Source: Azorinus chamasolen (lineage: Eukaryota > Mollusca > Bivalvia > Cardiida > Solecurtidae). From it: a stretch of 64,000 nucleotides of DNA. The notes under the pieces were generated by a model. That model was not told the origin of the DNA. It made no database searches and worked only from the letters and a program-made list of their open reading frames with translations. Shown in pieces: positions 1 through 11,890 of the stretch (position 1 is its first letter; every line of letters begins with the position of its first letter). The stretch is taken from the NCBI GenBank assembly GCA_963576725.1, contig OY755237.1, forward strand, positions 67,763,472 through 67,827,471, in the 5' to 3' direction. Position numbers and translations under genes: made by a program.

Positions 1-1040
1 TATTTCCAGCCAATATTTCAGCAGTAACGTGGATTGTTATAAATTCTCCTTACTTATAGAAATGATGAATGAAAGGTGTTATTAGGTTCGCTAGGTAACT
101 GGGACAAAGTAGATCCAAATTTTCCAAAAATTTTTTACTTACTGTCATATCAACCAGGATCTAATTCAGACCTCTCTGGTATTCAATTTAACTGTGATAG
201 TTTATTATACAAAAACATACAGAAACACGTCAAAATAAATTTTGAGTTACAGTTTTGACATACATAGTTACAAACACGTCACATTATGACGTCATTGTAC
301 ACAACATGTGTCTATGTAAAGCGCGCCATTTACATGAAGACCCACATACAGTCGCCAACACGTCCGACACTCACTGTCAATGGGATTCGAAATGCGCCTT
401 CGTTTTGGTATATCAAGCCCTTCTTAGTGTTGTATGTATACACATGGACATGGACATTTCCACCGAGAAAAAAATATCGATTCAAGTTCAGTGAAAATGT
501 TTGAAATGGACAAAAGATTCAGTACAAACTGCTGCATAAAATGTGTTGGAACAGGAGGAAGATTTTCGCGATCAGCTGAGTTAGTGAGTATAGCATATTT
601 GAAATATGTTTGTGCTGTGCTGGATTCAGATGACTATAGTTGTTGATTGATGAGATATTTGTATGAGTAGAAATCTGCATAAACAAAAGGACATGCGGTG
701 AAGAAAATGCAAAGTTGAGGAGGCATTCTAAATGTAGAATGGATTGTATGGGTCAGAGTAGCTGGTAGGTCTTTTTTGGCATACATTTTGTATATGATTC
801 CTGACAGCGATTACAATTTGTATTATTTTATCGAAATTAAGGCGCGAGTGCCAACAATCCTTTGCCATCTATCGTGACTCAATCGTGGACAGGTAGGTCG
901 ACCACCGTCCGCCAGTTTGTTTGTTTTGACAGCGCGGATGAATCGTTCGAATGTCATTCGGTCGTTCGAATGTTATTCACTAGTGAATATATGCCCATGA
1001 TTATCAAAAAATAAATGATAGTGTTACGTCACGCTGAAGC
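1..1040. other. Intergenic, no gene seen
   Basis: No recognisable exon, RNA gene or transposon. Overlapping open frames of 60-79 codons at 255-646 encode nothing I recognise and lack splice context. The sequence is largely single-copy within the window. Confidence 0.5.
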
Positions 1041-1087
1041 CACGAGTTATGTTATAAATATGGGTATAATAGTAGCACAATCGAACA

Positions 1088-2095
1088 AAAATACGAGCTA
1101 TTGTCGTAACTCCAGCGTCCCCATTGCTGGCATTGTCGTCCTTAACGTTACCATTCACAGACGAGTGTTGGCACTCCTATGCCGTGTTATAGTTCAATGT
1201 CACATAATCCTTGACCTTTTCAATATTCTGCGATTTTAAGAGCACACCATGTGAACCCGAACTGGTACAAAGTGATATAATTATATTCATAGGTTAAACT
1301 TAAGTTATATAGTCATCGGTTTAAATTTTATTTTTTGAAATACTAGTCTATTGACTGTCATTAGATGAAAGGGGATCAGCGATGGAGTCTTTTAAGTTTT
1401 TTCTGATATGCATAGTCTTATAAATTTGTTCCAATACTACATGTACTTTGTTCCAATGCTCTTCAATGCTACGGGTCCATCGCAACGGTCCATAGTGTTG
1501 TTTCTGTAGTTGTTGTAGTTATTGTTGTTTTGTAAGTGAATTCAATGGGACTGTGTGTCTGTCCTATAAACTATTGACGCGCTGCAAAAACATGTCTGTT
1601 CAAATTTTGAATTGGTGCAGTTTTGACTACTTTTGATTCAGTTAACCTTTTGAGAAACTGCATGTATAAACGGAGTTACTCTGTGTCTCATCTTGAGCCA
1701 GGCTGTGAGCAAATGCAAGCCATGTCGAGGACCACGGGATACGGGTTAATAGACTGAGATGGTCAGTATTGACGAAACAATTATTATACGCAAATGCCCC
1801 TAGTCCTCACAGCTACATGTGTAACTTAGATAATTGCCATTTCCTCGAAAGGACACTATGGCTAAACAAATTAATTTCGATGCACTTTAGGTGTTTATAA
1901 TAGAACCTCTCTACATCGACCAGGTTTGTCCTGTATTAAAATGATAGTATCTACTTGCAACGCGTTTTAAAAATACTTAGAGAATTATATAAATAATTGT
2001 TTATATGCTGAAAAGAAGTACATCGCAAGAATGTCGAGTAAACGTTCATGTGTTTAATATCGAAACCTGATGCTATTCGCCAATATGTTAATAAT
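1088..2095 (+). repeat. 1-kb duplicated segment, copy A
   Basis: Aligns almost base for base, in the same orientation, with 14966-15985. Shared landmarks are ACGAGCTATTGTCGTAACTC at the left, CTACGGGTCCATCGCAACGG in the middle and TGATGCTATTCGCCAATATG at the right. Differences are scattered substitutions and small indels. A diverged piece of the right end also occurs at 27046-27165, so this is probably an interspersed element without a surviving coding region rather than a one-off duplication. No open frame is conserved between the copies. Confidence 0.85.
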
Positions 2096-2205
2096 TAACG
2101 CTTCGCTTGCTATTCACGTCAATATACGTACTCGGCGTCTCATCTGGATCCAAACTGTTTGCATAGGTAATGACAGATCCGGCATTGGCAGCGAAACGGT
2201 TAACC
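2096..2205 (+). mobile_element. Composite fragment of TTAA-4 and TTAA-3
   Basis: Starts with the TTAA-4 end (CGCTTGCTATTCACGTCAAT) and passes directly into half of TTAA-3 (CTCGGCGTCTCATCTGGATC ... GGCAGCGAAACGGTTAA). The join falls in the palindromic part of both, suggesting a deletion between two elements. Confidence 0.7.
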
Positions 2206-2340
2206 CCATGACTACTCATGTAAGAAATAATGACACCGTGAATATTGATTAAAATATTTGTTATAATAACACAAAACAAATTATATACAGAATCACAACG
2301 GGACAAGGGATAATTGAATGCATTTGTGCATTTGCAGATA

Positions 2341-2500
2341 CAGTAGAACCATTCATATATTGAACATAGTAGTCTTAAAAAGCAGTTGGCTGCTTAATAC
2401 AGGATAAAAGTAATACCGAATCTCACATAGGAACTTTCTGTATTACCATTGCTCTGCATTAAGATACCAGCTGTCTTATAGGTCCATAATTATACCTCTT
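2341..2500. mobile_element. Decayed TA-B palindromic MITE
   Basis: Begins CAGTAGAACC and keeps GCAGTTGGCTGCTTAATACAGG, followed by a mirrored ATTAAGATACCAGCTG arm and CCTCTTTTGG near the right end. Arms are strongly diverged and the right terminus is missing. Confidence 0.55.
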
Positions 2501-3512
2501 TTGGATGACCACTTAAAAATACAAAAAATGAGTCATGCAGTAAACACCACATACAGAACAAACAGCCGCCCGAACAGCAACACAAGGAAACAGCAAATGT
2601 ACATAACTATAAAAACATCAAGAGACGCACAAAAACAATACAAACATACAATAGGGGGAAGATGGAAGTACCGCCTTGGAACGGTCAGTGACAAAAGTCA
2701 CTGGGGGTTAAACCGGTTTATGGGCGCCAAACCTCACACTTATTCCACCCCACCCTAAAAGACAAACAGTGTAAATAAACGTATCCCCTCTCCGACAAAT
2801 CTACAACAACCGCGATGGCAATACAGTGGTAAAGTGCATGTATAACAAAAACATTTAAGTGAACAAACCTATCGCTAGTGTACTCAATGATTGAGCTACG
2901 AACAGGGTAACTGTAGAAAAGTAATAAAGGGTACGACAAAAACGCAATAGTACAGATAAGTTCTGCCGTAATCATACACGGAACTGAGTAAGTTGTTGAA
3001 ATGATCTCAATAGAACACTCCTGTTTGTTTTGATGTAAGTAAAACCAGTACAGCGTTTTAAAACTTACGACTATGTCGGGATTGCATGCCTAAATACATA
3101 GAACATACACTGTACAACTAGAAAAGTTCGGTTGAATCTCTTATTTTTTATCACTTATCCTGTTATGTACGACCAATTAAGCATTTGGATCAGCAATCAA
3201 CAGTTTAGATTTTGAAGCCTCACGAAGATCATCCAAGCGTTTTGACACCAAGTTAATAGTTTCTCAATAGCTTGGTCGAATTGGAAGTAAAAGTTGATCC
3301 AGATCAGACAACAATCTTCAAGACAGGTTCAAGATTAACACTTATCCCGTCGTAAAAATATAATGCTTGCTCAAAGTTGGAGCTGGTGCCATTTTCTGGT
3401 GCCATTTGCATTGCTTCAGATTCGATCAAGCGTTTGTGCTTGTGGTTTGTTCATGTTGTGGAACGTTTGTCCCTGGTTCTTGTGTGTCTTTTGGTGTTTT
3501 CTGTGTTCATTT

Positions 3513-3564
3513 CGTGTGTGTGTGTGCGTGTGCGTTTGGGTGTGTGGTTGTGTGTGTGTGTGTC
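3513..3564 (+). repeat. (GT)n microsatellite
   Basis: Imperfect GT run with GC interruptions. It creates long cysteine/valine open frames in all three + frames (up to 158 codons over 3363-3843), which are composition artefacts. Confidence 0.9.
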
Positions 3565-3644
3565 ATGCTGTCTATCGGTGTTTTGGTGGTGGTTGCGTCT
3601 TGCATGTGGCTTTGCCTGCTTGACTTTACTACTTTTCCATTTAA

Positions 3645-3745
3645 GAAACTATTGACCGAGTGTCAAACAGCTTGGATCCTGATGAGACGCCGAGTTACTC
3701 GGCGTCTCATCTGGATCCAAGTTGTTTGCAACGGCAATACAGGGC
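3645..3745. mobile_element. TTAA-3 core palindrome
   Basis: Near-perfect palindrome around GACGCCGAGTTACTCGGCGT with flanking TTGGATCC / GGATCCAA and GTTTGC. The element's TTAA ends are not preserved. Confidence 0.75.
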
Positions 3746-4127
3746 GCGCTTTACGGGAGAATGGTCAAATGAAAGCAAAGCAGACACTTTATGGTTTTGA
3801 CCTGGATCTAATCGAAACAATCCGTAATTTGATCGTCCGATAACTTTCAGATCCTCTTAATGGGGATAATTTGCGTGCAAATGCTCTATAATGTGTCTTA
3901 TCTCTCTTAGTCGATATTCTTTCTCTGTGTCCATAGTGTAGACGTTTAAAGTTGTGTTATCTGAAGAAAAGTCCATAAATACTATTTAGTGTCATTTAAC
4001 CCTTTCAAAGAGTAAATTTCTTTCATGGTGATGTGTTTATAAATAATACGATTTTTGAAAATATTTTGTGGGAATTTATTCCATTTGGATATTAATCACA
4101 ATGTTGGAAAAGCCGGTGTAGCATGTG

Positions 4128-4188
4128 TTTTATTGGTTTTGATGTTGTTGTTGTTGTTTTTGTTGTTACTTTTTTTGTTTTGTTTCAT
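4128..4188 (+). repeat. GTT/T-rich simple repeat
   Basis: Low-complexity GTT and poly-T tract; the 63-codon frame over it is an artefact. Confidence 0.8.
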
Positions 4189-4452
4189 AAAGGAGTTCGT
4201 GCCAGTGAGTGTGGGTAGTTTGAAACTGTATGAGACGCAGAGATAGGTCTCGGCTAGACTGAGACTATTGTACGTGTATTTGCAAATATTGTCAGGAATG
4301 TTATATGTTATAAACAACCACGGGCTTCTCTGCGTGCCTATTGCATACGAAATGCGCCCATTATCATATAACGTTATGTCCGCTAAGACTATAATAAAAT
4401 GTTATTGATACGATATAATTATATTAACCCTTCAATGTTGAATTTCAAACCT

Positions 4453-4676
4453 TTAACCCTTTCCTCCAAATACGCCTTTCTATGCCTCTATAAAAGTAAA
4501 TTTTGAAACAATTGTGATAAATAGAGCATTTGCTCCATAGGAGCAAATGATCGATTTACACAATGATTTCAAAACTACACAATTCTAAAATTCTCCTTTT
4601 CTATAGTTAAAGGTCCTTTTCTGTAGTTTTATTAAAAGAGATTGGATCTAAAAATAGCCTATGAGGGAATGGATTA
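4453..4676. mobile_element. TTAA-2 MITE
   Basis: Bounded by TTAA on both sides with CCCTTTCCTCC at the left and a mirrored GAGGGAATGGA at the right. The palindromic core GAGCATTTGCTCC / GGAGCAAATG sits in the middle. The right core arm has diverged after the apex. Confidence 0.8.
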
Positions 4677-5074
4677 AACCGATCAAGCTTACCGTGAATG
4701 TTCAGAGAATGATGTTTTTAAGAAAAAGTGTAATAGGAGCCCTCTCTTCTGAGACGGACTGAGACGCACTGAAACGGTTAATTATATTTCGTTCAGTATG
4801 TTAATTACTGAGAAGAAAAGGGGTAACTAATATCTAAAACAGCGTGCTAAATTGCATCTGCTAAGAACGTGCTTGTAAGGTAATTAGTTTGATGTTTAAT
4901 ACGGAACTGGTGTTATTTAGTATATTGCATATAACAATACTACCGCATTTATTATACTTAAACCGTTTTCTCATTAGACAAGTATGACAATAAACATAAA
5001 CAGGGACTTCCGTCGCTTGACTGCGAAAGCGTTGGTGATGTAAGATGCGCTGATTATGCGTTCCCGATGAAATA

Positions 5075-5278
5075 CAGTAAAATTTCTCTATAACGGCCAC
5101 TAAATTGCATCAAATATTTTGTGTTAAAGGTAGGTGGTTGCTTAAAGCAAGGTGAAAGTAAAACAGAACGCTCCTATAGGAGCGTTCTGTTTTACTTTCA
5201 CATTGCTTTAAGCAGCCACCTGCTCTAAAAGCCAACTAATTAACACAATTTAGTGACCGTTATAGAGAGGTTTTACTG
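5075..5278. mobile_element. TA-A palindromic MITE
   Basis: TA-flanked element: CAGTAAAATTTCTCTATAAC at the left and mirrored GTTATAGAGAGGTTTTACTG at the right. The whole 204 bp folds back on itself, with the apex CGCTCCTATAGGAGCG. Ends resemble pogo/Tigger-type terminal repeats. No transposase; non-autonomous. Confidence 0.88.
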
Positions 5279-5742
5279 TACCTATAAGCTACTGTTTCTC
5301 AAGTACTAAGTGTTTTGTTTGTGGAACCAGTTATCTGAAAATAGCAGAGGTAGCCATAGGCACTTTACCTCATAAATATTCATGTAAAAAAATAATGACA
5401 TCATGTTTATCAATAAGATGAATATTTACAATGTCATACGAACACATGTTTGGCCATGCGAGAAAAAATACGATCAGATCTTTATAATTCCATTTTCAGA
5501 ATGTTCCGTGTCCAGACCGTTTGATCTTAGTATACTCTGTTTGCAAAGGCGCCAAAAGGTACCTTTATTATGTAAACGGTTAGACTGTGTTTCTCAAGTA
5601 CTAATTTGGCCAAAACGAACGTTTGCGGGAATTATAGTTTTGTTTACCGAACGTCTGACGCATACATTACTTTATCCTGCAGTGATACACCACACCATAA
5701 AAACGTAATGCACATCTAAAATATTTTCAATAATAATTTCTT

Positions 5743-5845
5743 TATTTCTCCACTAAACCATATGGTGTGACCACTCTTTAGAATCGTCTCGAAGAGACGA
5801 TTCTAAAGAGTGGTCACACCATAGGGTTTGTTGTTAGAGAAATGA
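5743..5845. mobile_element. V1 palindrome
   Basis: Arms CTCCACTAAACC...GTGTGACCACTCTTTAGAAT fold on GTCTCGAAGAGAC and end TAGGGTTTG..GAGAAATGA. Related copies lie at 6643, 16203, 38205 and 58391. Confidence 0.8.
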
Positions 5846-5956
5846 CGATTTTAGTATACGGGAACGCACATTTATCTGTTGTTCTGTTTTAATGAAACAT
5901 GGGCACACAGTGTAAGGCAGTGTTGTACTTCTATGCGTCCCTGCTATGCAATGATA

Positions 5957-6163
5957 TAGAGTAAACCCCATCTAAAGCGGACGTTAAAATAAGTATCAAT
6001 GTCAGTCTTTTAGACAGGTGGCAGGTCAATGCAACAGGTTGAAAGTCATGCAGTTTCGGAGCTTTCTGCATGAAAAAAAAGTCAATCCTGTATTAAGCAA
6101 TCATCTGCCTAATTAGACCTAAAGTGCTCAATATCAGTATTCCGGTTTAGATGGTTTTTACTG
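5957..6163. mobile_element. TA-D palindromic MITE, diverged
   Basis: Left GTAAACCCCATCTAAAGCGG, inner GACAGGTGGCAGGTCAATG, right end CCGGTTTAGATGGTTTTTAC-TG followed by TA. Arms are diverged but the fold-back is clear. Confidence 0.7.
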
Positions 6164-6323
6164 TATTTATTCTGATTTAGAGTCACATCATGGAAACATC
6201 TTTAATAGGTATATGTCCGTTATAAGACAAGATAACCGTGCCATTCACACTTGGATTATAAGAGCCGTCTGATCATGGTCTGCTTTGTTTGCTTATGAAA
6301 CTATTTCTACAGCGTCCGTGTTG

Positions 6324-6554
6324 GTTAATCCATCACCTCATAGGCTATTTTAGATACAACCTCTTTAAATAAATCTACCGAAAAGGAGCATTAATTAGAG
6401 AAAGGGAACATTTTTAGAATTTTGTAGTTTGAAACCATTGCGATAAATAGAGCATTTGCTCCTATAGGAGGAAACGATCTGTTTATCACAATGGTTTCAC
6501 AAATTGACTTTTACAGAATCGTCGAAAGTCGTCAATATGAGGGAATGGGTTTAA
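6324..6554. mobile_element. TTAA-2 MITE
   Basis: TTAA at both ends. Contains AGCATTTGCTCCTATAGGAG with mirrored arms GTTTGAAACCATTGCGATAA and ACAATGGTTTCACAAA. Orientation is opposite to 4453-4676. Confidence 0.82.
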
Positions 6555-6642
6555 GTCATGATATTTGACACAAATATGGCCTATATGAAGGTCTACATCA
6601 GATGAATAAATTAAAACATTTTCAAAACTAACTTCTGTTTTT

Positions 6643-6726
6643 CTCTCCATCAAGCCCTATGTTCTGACCACTCTTTAGAATCGTCTCTTCGAGCGGTCAC
6701 AACATAGGGTTTTGTGGAGAAATGAG
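6643..6726. mobile_element. V1 palindrome, short
   Basis: CTCTCCATCAAGCCCTATG and CCACTCTTTAGAATCGTCTC, then a partly deleted right arm GAGCGGTCACAACATAGGG. Confidence 0.75.
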
Positions 6727-6774
6727 GATTCGAGTATCTGAGTACGCATTTTTATCAATAAAGCTGCCTATATA

Positions 6775-7052
6775 GAGTTGAACGTCGAATCCCGAACTCG
6801 GAAAACTCGAATATCAGGTTAACTCGTCCTAAATGGTCGATCCTTCCAAAACAGAATTGCTTTAAACTGTATTAATACGGATATCTAGAAAAACAAGTGA
6901 CAGCTTAAAGCGGGTCTAAAGTAATTCTGAAACTCCTACAGGAGCTATGAACTTGATGAATTGTTCAGATTAGAAATAGGATAACTCGAACTTCTGATAT
7001 CTCGAACTAATTTGTATAGTCCTTTGAAGCTCGAGCTATCGAAGTTCAACTG
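6775..7052. mobile_element. TA-E palindromic element (pogo-like ends)
   Basis: Left end AGTTGAACGTCGAATCCCGA and right end CGAGCTATCGAAGTTCAACT-G, flanked by TA. A CTCCTACAGGAGCT apex sits near 6930. A truncated relative starts near 37696. No coding region. Confidence 0.7.
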
Positions 7053-7071
7053 TATATGGAGTACAGTTTGA

Positions 7072-7206
7072 GTTTCGTTCTCAAGCTTTTGATTGGTCAG
7101 ATTTGAGTTCTCAAGCTTTTGATTGGTCAGATTTGAGCCTTTGGCTCAAATCTGACCAATCAAAAACTTGAGAACGAACTCAGACTCAACTAAACGTTTC
7201 ATAAGC
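7072..7206. mobile_element. L1p palindrome
   Basis: Arms TTTTGATTGGTCAGATTTGA and its complement meet at GAGCCTTTGGCTC. The left arm contains a tandem repeat of the GTTCTCAAGCTTTTGATTGG block. Confidence 0.85.
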
Positions 7207-7497
7207 ATGGCCCCAGGATTACTAGAGAGAAAGAGGGTTAGTATTGGCAAAGCAATTACTATTTCGTTCCGTATCTTTGGATACACACAATGAATCTCTC
7301 TCCTGACTAGTGATTGGAATAATTGGCACATTCACACAAGGACATATAAGGCAAAGTCTTCCATTGCGAAGGCGACTGGACAATAATCTTGTTCTGTTTG
7401 CCAAACGTCTCGCTCCAATTTCGTTCAAGGTTTTGTTCTGCACTTATTCGTAACTGGGTTGCGTTGATTGATATTGCTTGACATTTTATCATACGCT

Positions 7498-7747
7498 TTA
7501 ACCCTTCGCTTGCTATTCACGTCAATATACCTACCTGTAAATAGTGAATACCCAGATGAGACAGCTCCTGCAGGAGCTGTCTCATCAGGGTCTGCACTAT
7601 TTACAAGTTGATTGTGCAACCAGTGCACTCCACAGCAGTGATTGCACAGCGAAATACTTGTACACAGTGACGATATATGTAATTATACAACAGGGCATGG
7701 GTCAAGAAGGAAAAATGTATTTTAAAATTCAGCAAGCGAAGGGTTAA
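7498..7747 (+). mobile_element. TTAA-4 MITE, complete 250 bp
   Basis: TTAACCCTTCGCTTGC at the left and GCAAGCGAAGGGTTAA at the right give perfect 16-bp terminal inverted repeats including the TTAA target. The apex is GACAGCTCCTGCAGGAGCTG. Near-identical full copies lie at 45121-45370 and, reversed, 49965-50214, all exactly 250 bp. Confidence 0.92.
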
Positions 7748-8732
7748 TATCATTATGTAAGCTATAAACACAATGTGTATACTACAACTGTCAGCTTTTC
7801 ATATTCGCTTCAGCGAAATGGTGAAAAGCGTTCAATAAAACAAATAACGATCTAATAATGATGCTAAAATATGTTCTGCTCTGTTCTGGAAGACTGATAA
7901 TGATGATAGTTACTTTAAATGATGCACGGGTTTGTATTGCTTGGTATTAGTTTTATAAGATTTATAACGATAACAACAAATAGCTTTAAAACACTGAATG
8001 TTTACAAACGTGCTAAACAATATTTATATTCCTGTATTTCCAAGTTGGAGAAACAATAGTTATGACCATTAGATAACTATACATTATCACTAGTCTGAAA
8101 CATGTTTAACAACTGAAAAGCAATAATTGAGCATAATTAGCATCAAACTAATTGGCAAAGAATCGCTCTGACTGCTTAACAGCATATAAATAAATTGCTC
8201 TTGTAAACAAGTGTTTTGCCTTGCAAAATTCACAAGCTATAACTGATCACGATATTAGTATCATTGTGTTCAAGTGTAAGTTTGTAGAGGGAAGAATCCT
8301 ATAAATAACCCTATAGGTCAGAGGCAATGTCATAAGTACATATTAACTATATACCTGATGGAGACACCTTGTTGACACATTTGCCAACATAATAGATCCA
8401 GTTCATGTCATTATCAAATTGTTCTATGTTCAAGTACCATTAGAAAAATCGAATTGGTATTGATGATGTCATTATTTCTTACATAAATATTCACGAAGTA
8501 AAAAGATAAATGAACATCTGTTTCGACTGCAATAGAAACAATTCTGACTACAGACTGAATATTGGGTTTGGGTTCTATGAGCAGTAAACATCAAGGAAGT
8601 ATGCCCGTCCTTGAGGAGCTTTCTCATTTGGGTCTGCACTGTTTGCCATGTAATCCATTGTGTACTTTTAATCTACCATAAGAATGATTCACCCTAATTA
8701 ACGTTCATTATGAACGCATTCAAATTTGAGTA
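7748..8732. other. Intergenic, no gene seen
   Basis: AT-rich, apparently single-copy apart from short MITE scraps (for example GAGGAGCTTTCTCATTTGGG near 8610). No open frame or splice pattern of interest. Confidence 0.5.
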
Positions 8733-8936
8733 CAATAAAACCCCTCTAATGCGACCACGTAATGAATAAATATTGGTGTCGTTATAAGCAGGTGGTTGCT
8801 TTATGCAGGACAAAAGTAATACAGAAAGCTCCTCTGCATTACTTTTGTCCAGCATTAAGCTACCAACTGCCTCTAGCACCCAGAATTATACCTCTTTTAG
8901 GTGGTCACATTAGAGGGGTTTTACTGTATTCGAAAC
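8733..8936. mobile_element. TA-B palindromic MITE
   Basis: TA-flanked; left CAATAAAACCCCTCTAATGC, right TAGAGGGGTTTTACTG. Inner arms GCAGGTGGTTGCTTTATGCA and CATTAAGCTACCAACTGC. The apex has lost several bases (GAAAGCTCCTCTGCATTAC). Confidence 0.85.
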
Positions 8937-9043
8937 GTTAACGTCTGTCCCATTATCCTCATCTTGACTCGCATGTGCAAACAGTTTGGATCCAGATCCA
9001 GATCTTTAGGCAGACTTTATTTTTATCACAGTGGGGTAAGGGT

Positions 9044-9270
9044 TTAACCCTTTCCTTCATAAATACGCCTTTCTACGCCTCGGTAATAACCACTTCTTGA
9101 AACCATTGTGATAAATAAAGCATTGCTCCTATAGGAGCTAATGCTCTATTTATCGCAATGGTTTCAACTACAACATTCTAAACTTTTACCTTTCTGTAGT
9201 AAATGCCGCTTTTAGGTATATTCATTCAAAGAGGTTGGGTCTAGAAATAGCCTATGGGGGAAAGGGTAAA
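9044..9270. mobile_element. TTAA-2 MITE
   Basis: Left TTTAACCCTTTCCTTCATAA; core GCTCCTATAGGAGC; right end TAGCCTATGGGGGAAAGGGT, where the terminal TTAA has mutated. Confidence 0.78.
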
Positions 9271-10101
9271 CCAATTTAGAGCGCGGCTGTAGCATACCAC
9301 GTGACCCCATTGCAGTACGACATTAATATGTTGTTACAAATAGTTCAAACTTTTGATAACCTTTATTTGTATTTGTTCTTTACTCGTTCCCTCCTAGACT
9401 GACTCGTTCCCTCCTGAGTTTAGACTCAGCCTCTTTGAATAAATCTACCGAAAAGGTGCATTTAAAAGAGAAAAGGGTGTTGTTTTGAAATCATTGTGAT
9501 AAAAAGAGCATTTGCTCCTATGGAGTAAATATTATGACAATGGTGATGTTTACAGAAACGTCAAAAGGCATCGTCAGTAGGAGGGACTGGTTTATTATCG
9601 TTGTTATTGGTTGAACTTTTATAAGAAGTTACCGATATAGTATTTTCAAAATGTGTTGATCTATATATTCTTGAAAGTTTAATTGCTTACGATGTTGCTC
9701 ACATACACAATGTCCAGTAATGGACTTTCAGCCAGATAAAAAAAACATGTCCCATAGCATCGCGATAACTGAGCAGGATCTGTATATTTATCGGTGTTTG
9801 TTCAGAATCCAAACTGCATTATATCGTGTTTGTGCTTTACTAAAAAGGAATCAGATTCACCAATGAACAATGATACTTGATACGCAATACATTCGGCAGA
9901 CGGCAATACGTGGCGGCAAAAGAGTAAACAGAAACGTTTTCCTTCCCAACGCCTTCAAAGTGCTAATATGATACGTTTGCTTGGACGTAAAATGCATGTC
10001 TGGGGGACATAAATACACCCATTATAGCCTTAATACTTTGTCGCCAAAGACCATTATTGACCAATTTGAGAACCAGTTCTATCATAAATGAAATAAAATT
10101 A
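9271..10101. other. Intergenic with a partial TTAA-2 copy
   Basis: 9412-9595 is a reversed, internally deleted TTAA-2 (CTCTTTGAATAAATCTACCG ... GAGCATTTGCTCCTATGGAG). The rest shows no gene or repeat that I recognise. Confidence 0.55.
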
Positions 10102-10285
10102 CAGCAAATTCTGGATTATTCGAACACTAAAATACGTTTAATAACCGATCGACAAGTCGGCAGCTTAATGCATGATGAAGGTCTATATGCAGAAAGCTCC
10201 TGACTTTCACCAGGCATTAAGCAGCAAACTGCCTAAATGGTCTAAATTCTTCTATACAAAAAATCGAATAACCGAGATTTTACTG
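10102..10285. mobile_element. TA-C palindromic MITE
   Basis: Left CAGCAAATTCTGGATTATTC, right CGAATAACCGAGATTTTACT-G followed by TA. Inner arms GTCGGCAGCTTAATGCATGA and CATTAAGCAGCAAACTGCC; apex partly deleted. Confidence 0.78.
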
Positions 10286-10669
10286 TATTTCCTTTCATCC
10301 GTAGAGTCTACTTAGAAGCATAATTTAAAGATGAAAAAGGGACATAAACTGACATTCTTTAAAAGAAATCATATTTCAGTCTATCACAAGACACAATTTC
10401 CATATAGTACATTTGCATAACTACACTAAGACGTTTATTATACGTACTTATTTTTTCATCGTTATGTAGATGGAATTTTACAGACTCAAACAGCAGTTGT
10501 CGCAATAAAATTGTCAGGGAATGTAAGCTAGTTGGATGATTTACATATAATCTACTGCAATTGTATTGTTTGTGTGAAAGGTTGTCTGAAAGTAAGAAAC
10601 CATTAAAATGGTTTATGGTTTGCTAATGTTCATTTGGCCAAGTCTGAGTGTTGACGAGGAATAGTTAAC

Positions 10670-10945
10670 TTATTAAACTATTACTCCATGAATATTCATG
10701 TATGAAATGATGAAATTAAGAATATCAATTGGATTACTTGTCATAAGAGCACTTGGACACGGGACATTTCGCCATGGCATAAGCTGCAGAATCATATCTG
10801 AATTATATGATAAGCAAACAGACCAGACCCTGATCAGACGGCTCCTACAGAATATGTCTGATCTGGATCTACTCTGTTTGAAAAAGCGTAGGTATTTTTT
10901 GTTGGGACTATCACTACAACCCCTTTCCCTCATGTAAACGCCTTT
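10670..10945 (-). mobile_element. TTAA-1 MITE, reverse
   Basis: CTCCATGAATATTCATGTAT near the left, GCCATGGCATAAGCTGCAGA within, the core GACCCTGATCAGACGGCTCC, and the CCTTTCCCTCATGTAAACGC end. Overlapping open frames of 79 and 86 codons are by-products of the palindrome. Confidence 0.75.
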
Positions 10946-11202
10946 TCATTGGCATCAGTATTTCTTACATGAATATTGAATAGGTAAAGGGTTAAAATGT
11001 AGTCCTCACGTGGCTTCCGATACTGTAACAGTGTACCGCATGTTGATACAATATAATATAGAGATACTGACAGGTACCGGCGCCAGCGGACATTAAAAAT
11101 ACTGCTTTAACCCTTTTTGTGCCAGCATTATCGTCTACTGAACACAATTTCGTCAGCTTAAAGTGTTAGGTTTAGCGTTTGTTCATTTTTTATAAAACAA
11201 TA

Positions 11203-11280
11203 AACAGAGTCAAACAAAGTTGGATCCTGATGAGACGCCGAATTACTCGGCGTCTCATTTGGATTCAAAATGTTTGCATA
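11203..11280. mobile_element. TTAA-3 core palindrome
   Basis: GTTGGATCCTGATGAGACGC and mirrored GGCGTCTCATTTGGATTC around CGAATTACTCGG. Confidence 0.72.
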
Positions 11281-11315
11281 TGGTATCATAGACCCTTATG
11301 CACGAAACGGAAGTA

Positions 11316-11519
11316 CAGCAAAATCTCGATTATTCGAATTTTGTGTATAGAAGAATTTAGACCCTTTTAGGCAGGTGGCTGCTTAATGCATGGTGAAAGT
11401 CATGCAGAAAGCTCCTGGAGGAGCTTTCTGCATGACTTTCACCATGCATTAAGCTGCCACCTGTCTTAAAGATCGATAATAATACGTATTTTAGTGTTCG
11501 AATAATCGAAGTTTTACTG
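11316..11519. mobile_element. TA-C palindromic MITE, full length
   Basis: TA-flanked; left CAGCAAAATCTCGATTATTC, right GAATAATCGAAGTTTTACTG. The apex AGAAAGCTCCTGGAGGAGCT and both arms (GCAGGTGGCTGCTTAATGCA / GCATTAAGCTGCCACCTGTC) are nearly intact. Confidence 0.87.
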
Positions 11520-11890
11520 TATTTGAATATAACGACCAACTATGGAATGGGTTACTTGACGAAATCGAATAATGTTAACAGTAATAAAAGCAAAGTATTT
11601 ATTGATGAAACTAGAACATTTAGGATACGTCCAATATGCATAAAGACAGTTTCAAAACAATGTTGTCTATTTTGATTACAGAAAATTGTTCAGAGCCTCA
11701 AACGGTGTGTTCATGAAACATTCATGGATAATAAAATGTTTATTCGTATGTGAATAGTATATGTTACATTTGAATTATCAGTCAAACATAAACTGCATTC
11801 AACCAGGTCAAAATGTCACCCTTTAACTATTGTACATCTACGGTCGCTGGAAAGCTACTGATACCTCTTCCTATGACGCCACATATGTTA

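Noticed and set aside
3363..3843. 158-codon open frame with cysteine/valine runs
   Set aside because: Produced by the GT microsatellite and ended by a TTAA-3 palindrome; parallel frames exist in the other phases and none has coding context.
5075..5278. Rho-independent terminator or bacterial attenuator (and similar hairpins throughout)
   Set aside because: The hairpins are fold-back transposons with TA or TTAA target duplications in a eukaryotic genome.
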